Shown here piece by piece: positions 42,342-49,179 of a DNA stretch of 64,000 bases; the stretch's first letter is position 1; every line of letters starts with the position of its first letter. Under the pieces are notes generated by a model. That model was not told where the DNA came from, did not search any database, and saw only the letters and a list, made by a program, of their open reading frames with translations. The DNA comes from CANMXU01 sp052030545 (GTDB lineage: Bacteria; Pseudomonadota; Gammaproteobacteria; Enterobacterales; Alteromonadaceae): positions 310,001-374,000 of the forward strand of contig NZ_JBPDIH010000002.1 of NCBI RefSeq assembly GCF_052030545.1, read 5' to 3'. A program made the position numbers and the translations under genes.

Positions 42342-43120
42342 ATGTTAGTGCCTTGGCCAAAATAGCCGAGTAAGAATAAATAAATCACCACTTCGCAAAG
42401 TTGCTGAGCTGCGCCTAAACAGTCGCCAGTGTAACCACCAAGTTGATGATTAAACCATTTCACTAATAACCACCTAAAAACCAATAATGTCAGTAACAAG
42501 GTAAAAAAAGCGTGAATTGGCAGTGCAAAAAAAGCGACGACAATGCCTGTTAGTGACAAGACCATTAAGCCATTAAAAGATAGTGCTTGCGCCAACGGCT
42601 TAACTTTACTGAGCGCATCTTCTTGCACATAGTTCATGGTATAAATCAAACTGGTTGCCAGCACGCGGCTAAGGCAATGACCAAGTACAAGCGCACTGAT
42701 GAGGGAATAATATTGGTTCAGTGAAACTAAGCTTTGAAATTTCACCATTAACAAGACAATTAACGCGACACTGCCATAGGTGCCGATGCGACTGTCTTTC
42801 ATAATGTTTAGTTTTTGCTCAACTTGCCAGCCGCCGCCAAAGCCGTCCCAAACATCTGCCCAACCGTCTTCGTGAAATGCGCCAGTAAAAATAATGCTCG
42901 TTGCCATCGCAAGTAGCACCGCAATTTCAACGGGAAAAATAAAGGTGCTTAATGCAAATACCGTTGCAGCGACAATTCCGACAAATATGCCCACGACGCC
43001 AAAATAACGGCTCGCTTGATTAAGCATCTCTGAGCTGACGTCCTCTGGCAAACGCACCGGTACGCGGGTAAAAAAACTTATCGCCAAAAGTAATAAATGA
43101 TAGTGAACTTTCCAATTCAT
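42338..43120 (-). CDS. cobS: Cobalamin synthase (AdoCbi-GDP ribazoletransferase)
   Basis: CobS joins AdoCbi-GDP with alpha-ribazole (or its phosphate) in the inner membrane, the step that attaches the lower ligand. The 260-residue protein has several transmembrane segments, SFFTRVPVRLP at the N-terminus, the acidic motif HEDGWADVWDGFGGG for the metal-bound substrate near residue 82, and RIGTYGSVAL. Length is as usual. It starts 37 bp after cobT and overlaps cobU. Confidence 0.95.
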   Translation of the reverse strand: MNWKVHYHLLLLAISFFTRVPVRLPEDVSSEMLNQASRYFGVVGIFVGIVAATVFALSTFIFPVEIAVLLAMATSIIFTGAFHEDGWADVWDGFGGGWQVEQKLNIMKDSRIGTYGSVALIVLLMVKFQSLVSLNQYYSLISALVLGHCLSRVLATSLIYTMNYVQEDALSKVKPLAQALSFNGLMVLSLTGIVVAFFALPIHAFFTLLLTLLVFRWLLVKWFNHQLGGYTGDCLGAAQQLCEVVIYLFLLGYFGQGTNI

Positions 43121-43157
43121 TTAGCAATTTCCAGCATTTTCAAGACAGCGTGTCTTG

Positions 43158-44216
43158 TTAGTTGTCGACGACATTGGTCACCTCGGCTTGCGCAAAACTT
43201 GCCATGTCATTATAAAAACCAACGGCCGCCTGAATAAGCGGTAAAGCGAGCGCAGCGCCCGTGCCTTCACCTAAACGTAATCCCAAATCAAGCAGTGGCT
43301 TTGCTGCTAACCACGCCAGCATTTTTTGATGACCTTGCTCTCCTGAGCAATGGGCAAAAATCATATAATCACGTACCTTGGGGTTAATCGCATAAGCTAG
43401 CATAGCTGCGGCGGTGCAAATAAAACCATCAACCACTATCAGTATATTTTGCTCGGCTGCGGCTAACATAGCGCCAGTTATTTGCACAATTTCAAAACCG
43501 CCTAAACAAGCTAATACTTGCATAGGATCGTTGAGCTTTTCCTTGTGCAAGGTTAACGCTTGCGTCACCACTTGCTGTTTTTTCACAACAATATCGTCAG
43601 CGACGCCAGTGCCTTTACCGACCGTTTCAGTTGCAGGTAATTGCATTAATGCTGACATAATGGCTGACGCTGAGGTGGTATTGCCAATGCCCATTTCACC
43701 AAAAGCAATTAAATTACTACCGCTTTGTTTACTTACCGCGACCAATTTTTTAGCCATTGAAAAACCTTGCTCAACTTGCGCTAAGCTCATCGCTGGTGCT
43801 AAATGAAGCGGCTGAGTTATATCACCTAACCTTTGGTCGATTATGTGTAGTTGAGGATCTGGTTGCTGCAAAATACCAGCATCAACCACTTGCAATTGCC
43901 AACCCAGTTGGCGACAAAAAACGTTAATCGCCGCGCCGCCACTGGCAAAGTTAGCCACCATTTGCCCAGTCACTTCACTCGGCGCAATTGAGACGCCTTG
44001 TGCTGCTACGCCATGATCGCCGGCAAAAATAAACAAACTAGGCTTAGTGATCGCTAAAGGTTGCTCAGCCGTTTGCGCTGACAACTGCACTTTCGCTATC
44101 GCTGTCGCTAGCGCCTCTAATTGCCCTAGTGCGCCTAATGGCTTAGTTTTACCATCGATAACTTGCGCAATTTTATCGGCAAAACTGTGATCAACGGCGC
44201 CTATGTTAAAATTCAT
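43158..44216 (-). CDS. cobT: NaMN:DMB phosphoribosyltransferase
   Basis: CobT makes alpha-ribazole 5'-phosphate from nicotinate mononucleotide and a lower-ligand base such as dimethylbenzimidazole. The 352-residue protein shows KPLGALGQLE, FAGDHGVAAQGVS, GEMGIGNTTSASA and the C-terminal LGLRLGEGTGAAL with the catalytic Glu. Length agrees with Salmonella CobT (356). An AGGA site lies 8 bp upstream of the ATG. The base actually used cannot be read from the sequence. Confidence 0.96.
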   Translation of the reverse strand: MNFNIGAVDHSFADKIAQVIDGKTKPLGALGQLEALATAIAKVQLSAQTAEQPLAITKPSLFIFAGDHGVAAQGVSIAPSEVTGQMVANFASGGAAINVFCRQLGWQLQVVDAGILQQPDPQLHIIDQRLGDITQPLHLAPAMSLAQVEQGFSMAKKLVAVSKQSGSNLIAFGEMGIGNTTSASAIMSALMQLPATETVGKGTGVADDIVVKKQQVVTQALTLHKEKLNDPMQVLACLGGFEIVQITGAMLAAAEQNILIVVDGFICTAAAMLAYAINPKVRDYMIFAHCSGEQGHQKMLAWLAAKPLLDLGLRLGEGTGAALALPLIQAAVGFYNDMASFAQAEVTNVVDN

Positions 44217-44231
44217 GCTGTGTTCCTGTAT

Positions 44232-44279
44232 CTACCAAAGACTAAATCCACTAAGGACTATACCCACCAAAGACTAGCT
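44232..44279. repeat. Three tandem 16-nt repeats at the btuC-cobT junction
   Basis: Three consecutive units, each built as CNACNAAGGACTA-like (CTACCAAAGACTAAAT, then CCACTAAGGACTATAC, then CCACCAAAGACTAGCT). The last one contains the btuC stop codon, and each unit carries a TAG on the minus strand. It looks like a small local expansion in the intercistronic gap. Confidence 0.7.
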
Positions 44280-45284
44280 CGGTCGGTTTTTGCGAAAATA
44301 AAGTAAAGTTAAGAAAAATATACTGCCGCTTGCTGCGGTGATAATGCCAACGGGAAGCTCTTGGTTTTCCAAAACAATGCGCGAGAGCACATCAACCCAG
44401 ATCATAAAAATGCCACCCACTAACGCGGTTAATAAAATGCCAAAAACCGTGCCTTGCGAGACAAAAAAGCGCACGATGTGTGGGATCATTAAGCCAACAA
44501 ATCCAATGCCGCCACACATAGAAACCAATGTTGCGGTGATCAGTGAACTAAGTACTAACATCACCACGCGAAAACGATTAACGTTAATGCCTAAAGTGGT
44601 TGCACTTTCATCCCCCAACAACATGGCGTTAAGTTGGCGACGATAAGCAAGCATAACCACTACACATGTAGAAATTACCACAGCAGGGAACCATAACGTT
44701 GCCCACTGAGCTCGAGAAAAGCTGCCCATGGTCCAAAATAATATTGCTGCCACTGCTTGTGGGTCGGTGTGATACAGCAACAAGCTCGTCACTGAACTAA
44801 ATAAGAATGACAAGGCGACACCGGCTAATAGCATCGACTCAACTTGCTGAGACTGCCTGCGCCCGGCGATGATCAATAACATCACCATTGCCAATAAACT
44901 GCCGATAAATGCCGCCACCGAGGTTAATAACGTTAGCGCACTGCCAAATACAGCGACCAGAATAACCACGCCAAGCGATGCACCTGACGAAATACCAAAA
45001 AGGTACGGATCAGCCAATGGATTTCGCGTCACCGTTTGCAATATTAACCCGGCAACCGCTAAACCACAGCCAGCAAGAAAAGCCAAAATAGTACGCGGCA
45101 TACGAAGTTGCCAAATAATACGTTCAAGAAAAAAGGCCTGCTCGCCTTGCGCGGTGGGCATAAGACTATGCCAAACATCAGCAAAGCCAATATCAGCAGC
45201 TCCCATCGACAAAGCAGTGAAAAAGCTCAATAGCAACAATAAAAGGGTCAGCACTAACGCCAAGCTTTGATTGACTTTAATCAT
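44274..45284 (-). CDS. btuC: BtuC, cobalamin ABC transporter permease
   Basis: FecCD-family permease of the vitamin B12 importer. The 336-residue protein has about ten membrane helices, RMPRTILAFLAGCGLAVAG, LADPYLFGISSGASLG, GDESATTLGINV and GGIGFVGLMIPHIVR (the coupling region to the ATPase). It overlaps btuD by 8 bp and its partner BtuF is encoded at the end of the same operon. The same fold serves iron-siderophore import, but the riboswitch and neighbours point to cobalamin. Confidence 0.93.
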   Translation of the reverse strand: MIKVNQSLALVLTLLLLLLSFFTALSMGAADIGFADVWHSLMPTAQGEQAFFLERIIWQLRMPRTILAFLAGCGLAVAGLILQTVTRNPLADPYLFGISSGASLGVVILVAVFGSALTLLTSVAAFIGSLLAMVMLLIIAGRRQSQQVESMLLAGVALSFLFSSVTSLLLYHTDPQAVAAILFWTMGSFSRAQWATLWFPAVVISTCVVVMLAYRRQLNAMLLGDESATTLGINVNRFRVVMLVLSSLITATLVSMCGGIGFVGLMIPHIVRFFVSQGTVFGILLTALVGGIFMIWVDVLSRIVLENQELPVGIITAASGSIFFLTLLYFRKNRPS

Positions 45285-46122
45285 GACGTGCTCCTGCTAA
45301 TGTTGGCGAGTGGTCGGCTTGCTGGAAATAGTCATAAAAATAGGTGATATGTGGCACATTGTGCTGAGGATGCATATTCACTTGTGCGCATACGCCAAAA
45401 ACATCTGACAACATTTGCGCGTTGATAACCTTCTTTGGGCTGCCTTGGCTGACCAGTTTACCTTGGTTGATCACCAATAAATTATCACACATCGCACTCG
45501 CTAAATTTAAATCATGAAAAGAGGCAATAATGGTAATGCCTAACGATTTAGCAAGCTCCATCACTTGAATTTGATAACGTACATCTAAATGACTGGTTGG
45601 CTCGTCCATTATCAAAACAGAGGGCATTTGCACTATCGCTCGCGCAATTAAAGCTCGCTGCTTTTCACCACCAGATAAATGTTCAAAGCTTTGCTTAGTT
45701 TTGTCGGCTAAACCAACTTGCGCTATCGCTTGGCTAATTTTGTCGTTATCAGCACTTTGCGCACGGGTGAAAATGCCTTTGTGCGGAATTAGGCCTAACG
45801 CAACAACGTCGAATACCGTTAAGTTAAAATGCGACGGCGACTCTTGTAATACCACCGCAACTTGCTGGGCAAAGTCATTAGCGGATATTTGCCAGATATC
45901 TTGCTGTTGCAAAATCACCTGTCCGGCATCAGGTTTTACAAAGCGATATAAGCAGCGTAATAGGCTCGACTTACCAGCACCATTTGGCCCGAGTAAGCCA
46001 GTAAAACTGCCTTGAGCAACACTAAAATTAATTTTATCAAGGATCAACTTACCCTCAGTTTGCCAACTAAGTTGTTCAACTGAAATCAGTGAATTTGATA
46101 AAGAAGTTTGTTCTGTACGCAA
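45277..46122 (-). CDS. btuD: BtuD, cobalamin ABC transporter ATPase
   Basis: ATP-binding subunit of the B12 importer: Walker A GPNGAGKSSLL, signature LSGGEKQR, Walker B VLIMDEPTSHLD and a switch His in FHDLNLA. I place the start at a TTG (46122). It has an AAGGCGAG ribosome binding site 6 bp upstream, inside a hairpin that fits riboswitch control, and gives a normal N-terminus (RTEQTSLSNSLISVEQLSW). An ATG at 46167 in frame has no ribosome binding site and would add 15 residues overlapping the hairpin. The product is then 281 residues. Confidence 0.88.
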   Translation of the reverse strand: MRTEQTSLSNSLISVEQLSWQTEGKLILDKINFSVAQGSFTGLLGPNGAGKSSLLRCLYRFVKPDAGQVILQQQDIWQISANDFAQQVAVVLQESPSHFNLTVFDVVALGLIPHKGIFTRAQSADNDKISQAIAQVGLADKTKQSFEHLSGGEKQRALIARAIVQMPSVLIMDEPTSHLDVRYQIQVMELAKSLGITIIASFHDLNLASAMCDNLLVINQGKLVSQGSPKKVINAQMLSDVFGVCAQVNMHPQHNVPHITYFYDYFQQADHSPTLAGARHD

Positions 46123-46129
46123 TATTGAC

Positions 46130-46147
46130 TCGCCTTTATTTAGGCGA
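46130..46147 (-). promoter_or_regulatory. Hairpin that sequesters the btuD ribosome binding site
   Basis: Minus-strand TCGCCT-aaataa-AGGCGA is a perfect 6-bp stem. Its right arm contains the AGGCGAG ribosome binding site of the TTG at 46122. It lies about 50 nt downstream of the cobalamin aptamer, as expected for a translational expression platform. Confidence 0.6.
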
Positions 46148-46194
46148 CCAAACAAAGCACTGCGCATCTATGAAAATAGAGTTGAAGAGACAAT

Positions 46195-46350
46195 GTTCGA
46201 GTAGCCCGCTCGACTTGTTACTTAACGCAATTTTTAATGGGTATCCTGACTTAGCGAGCGTTAATTCATTTTTAAATATGAATAACAAAGCCTTACAGTT
46301 GCGGGTACAGTTGTGGATTTTCACCACATTCCCAAAATTGTTCAAAACGA
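46195..46350 (-). ncRNA. Cobalamin riboswitch upstream of the btuD operon
   Basis: Minus-strand GGGAATGTGGTG, a CCAC partner (TCCACAACTG), and TACCCGCAACTGTAAGGC (46290-46333) give the classic P3-P6 core; AAGTCAGGATACCC at 46239-46252 is the B12 box. Matches to the riboswitch consensus are very close. It sits between cobC and the transporter-salvage operon. Limits are approximate. Confidence 0.94.
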
Positions 46351-46390
46351 ACAATTCATTAAAAATGCATAATAAATTTTAATAGCCGCG

Positions 46391-46418
46391 ATTATCGATA
46401 ACCGCCACAAAATAGCAA
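46391..46418 (-). promoter_or_regulatory. Candidate promoter of the B12 operon
   Basis: TTGCTA (46413-46418) and GATAAT (46391-46396) on the minus strand are 16 nt apart, ahead of the riboswitch. Each box differs from consensus at one or two places. It would let the operon be transcribed independently of cobC. Confidence 0.4.
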
Positions 46419-46464
46419 GGTTTATTTAGTTTTTATCTGTGTCAGGTCAAGCTTAACGTAAACT

Positions 46465-47220
46465 TTACAAGACAAGCCTAGGCCAATGTTTACCTTGTGA
46501 GTCATGACAAACACTAATCTTAATCACACTAGCGTATGGCACATCAATGGCGCTCATATGGCCAGTACCAGGGATCGGCATTGCCAAAATACGTGCAAGT
46601 AAGTGCTTAATTACTCCACCATGGGCAAATATTAACGAACAAGTATTAGCTTGTTGATGATTTTGCTGGCTTAACCAATTATGCCACCAAGCGTCAACAC
46701 GGTCGGTAAAATCGCTAATATGCTCGGCATTTTTGATGGCATATTGCCAAGGATTTTGCCAGAAATCGCCAAGATTAAAGTTCTCTGTTGTTTTAGCAGC
46801 GTCGTTATTCGCATTTGCCTGCCATAGCGTTTGATAACTTTTTCCATCCCAATCGCCAAAATTCATTTCTGCAAGCTGCTTATCAATAACTAAATCGAGG
46901 TGATGTTGTTGACAAAAATCTTCAGCAAATAACCGACAACGTTTCAGCGGCGAACTAATGCAAACATCAATTTTAGCTAAGTTTGCCACTGAATGGCTTA
47001 ATTGCTGCCAACCTTTATCTGACAGCGCAACATCGGTTTTCCCCGCTAAAATTCCCGGAGTTGCGATCTCGCCATGGCGAACAAGATATAAAGTGCTCTC
47101 GCTATAGTGTGCATGACTGAGTGTTTGAGTGTCTGCTGACGTTTTTGTTTTATTTTTACTTTTATCTTTACTTTTATTTATAGAACTTTGCGCGGCTGCT
47201 TGGTTGGAAGTGGTAGACAT
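46465..47220 (-). CDS. cobC: CobC-like alpha-ribazole phosphatase (histidine phosphatase)
   Basis: Histidine phosphatase superfamily protein: LVRHGE with the catalytic His, GWQQLSHSV, ISSPLKRCRLFAE and FAHGGVIKHLL with the second His. Placed next to the B12 operon, it most likely dephosphorylates alpha-ribazole phosphate (or cobalamin phosphate). The ATG at 47220 is used; the frame extends to a TTG at 47232. A Ser/Lys-rich N-terminal extension of about 45 residues (KSKDKSKNKTKTS) comes before the domain and is unusual for CobC. Other phosphatases of this fold (phosphoglycerate mutase-like) cannot be wholly excluded. Confidence 0.84.
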   Translation of the reverse strand: MSTTSNQAAAQSSINKSKDKSKNKTKTSADTQTLSHAHYSESTLYLVRHGEIATPGILAGKTDVALSDKGWQQLSHSVANLAKIDVCISSPLKRCRLFAEDFCQQHHLDLVIDKQLAEMNFGDWDGKSYQTLWQANANNDAAKTTENFNLGDFWQNPWQYAIKNAEHISDFTDRVDAWWHNWLSQQNHQQANTCSLIFAHGGVIKHLLARILAMPIPGTGHMSAIDVPYASVIKISVCHDSQGKHWPRLVL

Positions 47221-47280
47221 AATAAAACGCAAACATTAGGGATGAATGCGCTCATAGTATTAACTTTAAAAAAAATAACA

Positions 47281-47310
47281 AGCCGTTATCAGAGAAAACG
47301 ATAACGGCCT
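47281..47310 (-). terminator. Terminator after the POT transporter gene
   Basis: Minus-strand GCCGTTATC(G) and GATAACGGC arms with a 6-8 nt loop, then a T-rich tract (TTGTTATTTTTTTT). It follows the transporter stop at 47380 by about 70 bp and precedes cobC. Confidence 0.82.
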
Positions 47311-47311
47311 A

Positions 47312-47372
47312 TTAGAGCGTGTTGATCTTTGCAGTTTAAAATTTTGTATCTGCTTGTGGTCGCAAGCTCAAA
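47312..47372. repeat. MITE- or REP-like imperfect palindrome, copy 2
   Basis: Starts TTAGAGCGTGTTGATCTTTG, matching the left arm at 35325 with two substitutions, and ends with a partly complementary AGCTCAAA arm about 40 nt later. It fills the space between the transporter stop and its terminator. Confidence 0.45.
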
Positions 47373-47379
47373 GTAAGTA

Positions 47380-48804
47380 TTAGCTAGATGCAGGTAACTC
47401 GGCGTTAATATTAGCTTGATGCTTATTATCTAAGTGAGTGATCACTTTTCCGTAAATAACTAACGATATTGCAGATATCGTGGCAATTGCAGCAAAAATG
47501 TACCAAATATAATGCGCATTTACTGCGGCTTCTTGCCATGCTTGATGATCAGCAAATTTACGTGGATCTGGGCAATACGCATCAAGTAAATAACCAGATA
47601 AACCAAAACCCAATAATGAGCTAATAAATGAATGTAAATGCGAGAAACCAAGGTAAAGCGCTTCTTCACCTTTTGGTGCTTGCAGTGAAAAATATTCTAA
47701 AAAGCGTGGTGAAATAAACGATTCAGCAAAGCCTTGAAAAACAATGCCAACAATCATCATAAAGGCAATCGGGTTAAACTGCATAAAACCAAGGTCAATA
47801 TCAGAGCTCATCATATTGCCTGACGCCATTAACAGAGCCGATATTGGCATAATGAACATGCCTGTTGTCATTGAAAAAAGCGCACTACGTTTTTTCATTA
47901 ATGAGGTAACAAAACTGACCGTTAACACCACCACTAAAGGATTAACGTTAGCATACCAAGAAGGCGAAGCGCCCTCGCCTGCCATACGTAATACATATTT
48001 TGGCATAGTGGCATACAGCTGGTGTTGCACCATCCAAAAACCGGTAATAATTAAAATCAGTGCTAACAAGCGGCCATTGGTGAGTACTTTAATTAATGCG
48101 GAAAAAATTTCAGAAAGTGATTTGCCTTGTTGATTAGTTTCAGCATTTTTGAAGAAGATAAACACACTAACAAAAGCCAACATGGTCATTGCTGCAGCAA
48201 AATAGTTTAAGTTAATTAAACCTAAATCTCCCATAGATTCACGCAGCGGTTTAACAATAGTTTTGCCTGAAAATGCGCCAATGTTGACCATCATATAAAA
48301 AATGGCAAAACCTTTGGCTCGGGTTTCTGTGGTGGTTGACTGGGCAACAGTACCAGTGATCACCGCTTTAATAAACGAGCCACCAATCATAATAATGACC
48401 ATAATCGGCACAATTGCCCAACGAATATCAGCTTCAAGTAAGCCAGTGAAGTTTACTGTGCGGCTATATTCCACTAAGCCTTGCTGCTCTAACATGGCAG
48501 GAAATACTGCTAGACCGCTATAACCTATGGTTAATAAACCAAACGCCAACATTAACGAGCTGCGAAAGCCAATTTTATCGGCAATAGCCCCAGTAAACGT
48601 GGGCAAGAAATAAAGCCCCGCTGAGAACGAGCCTGAGATCCAAGCGGCTTGAATATCGTCAAAACCTAAAATACGCGAAAGGTATAAAGTAATAACAATA
48701 AACACCCCGTAATAGGCGGCGCGCTCTAATAGCTCAACACTGTTGGCGATCCAGAAATTTTTAGGAAAACTTTTAAAAATAGACGATGGAGTTGTTCGGG
48801 TCAT
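47380..48804 (-). CDS. POT/PTR2-like major facilitator transporter
   Basis: A 474-residue inner membrane protein with about 12-14 membrane helices. The N-terminal motif ELLERAAYYGVFIVITLYLS is that of the proton-dependent oligopeptide transporter (POT/PTR2) family, where ExxERxxYY couples protons to uptake. TRAKGFAIFYMMVNIGAFSG is the second POT-type segment. Substrate is probably di- or tripeptides, which agrees with the divergent secreted peptidase gene next door, though some relatives move other compounds. Start ATG; the stop is followed by a repeat element and a terminator. Confidence 0.8.
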   Translation of the reverse strand: MTRTTPSSIFKSFPKNFWIANSVELLERAAYYGVFIVITLYLSRILGFDDIQAAWISGSFSAGLYFLPTFTGAIADKIGFRSSLMLAFGLLTIGYSGLAVFPAMLEQQGLVEYSRTVNFTGLLEADIRWAIVPIMVIIMIGGSFIKAVITGTVAQSTTTETRAKGFAIFYMMVNIGAFSGKTIVKPLRESMGDLGLINLNYFAAAMTMLAFVSVFIFFKNAETNQQGKSLSEIFSALIKVLTNGRLLALILIITGFWMVQHQLYATMPKYVLRMAGEGASPSWYANVNPLVVVLTVSFVTSLMKKRSALFSMTTGMFIMPISALLMASGNMMSSDIDLGFMQFNPIAFMMIVGIVFQGFAESFISPRFLEYFSLQAPKGEEALYLGFSHLHSFISSLLGFGLSGYLLDAYCPDPRKFADHQAWQEAAVNAHYIWYIFAAIATISAISLVIYGKVITHLDNKHQANINAELPASS

Positions 48805-49179
48805 AATAATCTCAATTTACATAAACGCTTGGCGCAAACTCTGGCGTACTTTTGCGCACACGTTTCAATAACAATGGAAAATACGTTGCGATTGACTATC
48901 GTTTTTTCCTAGGATTTGTTGGCCCTAGTTTTACGACAAAAAAAACATTGCGCTAAGCAGTTGTTTAACCAACTTGGCGAACAATGATTCAGGAATAATC
49001 GGAATTAAAAACAGTTTACAGCGAATAAACGATATTATTATCAATTTAATCTCGTTTTTAGCTCTATTCGTCTATTCTAAAAGGTTTTAAGATTGGTTTA
49101 TTTCGTAAAAAATCTTAATATCGAACTACAATAAGTAACAATAATTCGCGTTTTATTCGTTAAAAGGAAAAATTAACCT
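48805..49179. other. Divergent intergenic region, transporter / S9 peptidase
   Basis: This 375-bp gap has a TTAAGATT-N16-AATCTTAA dyad (49087-49118) followed closely by TACAAT (49127-49132), which may be an operator and -10 for the peptidase gene. No open frame or RNA gene was found in the rest. Confidence 0.45.

Noticed and set aside
44869..45270. 133-codon plus-strand ORF inside btuC
   Set aside because: Antisense to a membrane protein gene; such genes often leave long open antisense frames.
46089..46382. 97-codon plus-strand ORF across the second cobalamin riboswitch
   Set aside because: It is antisense to the aptamer and to the start of btuD; the riboswitch explains the sequence conservation, and the frame has no ribosome binding site.
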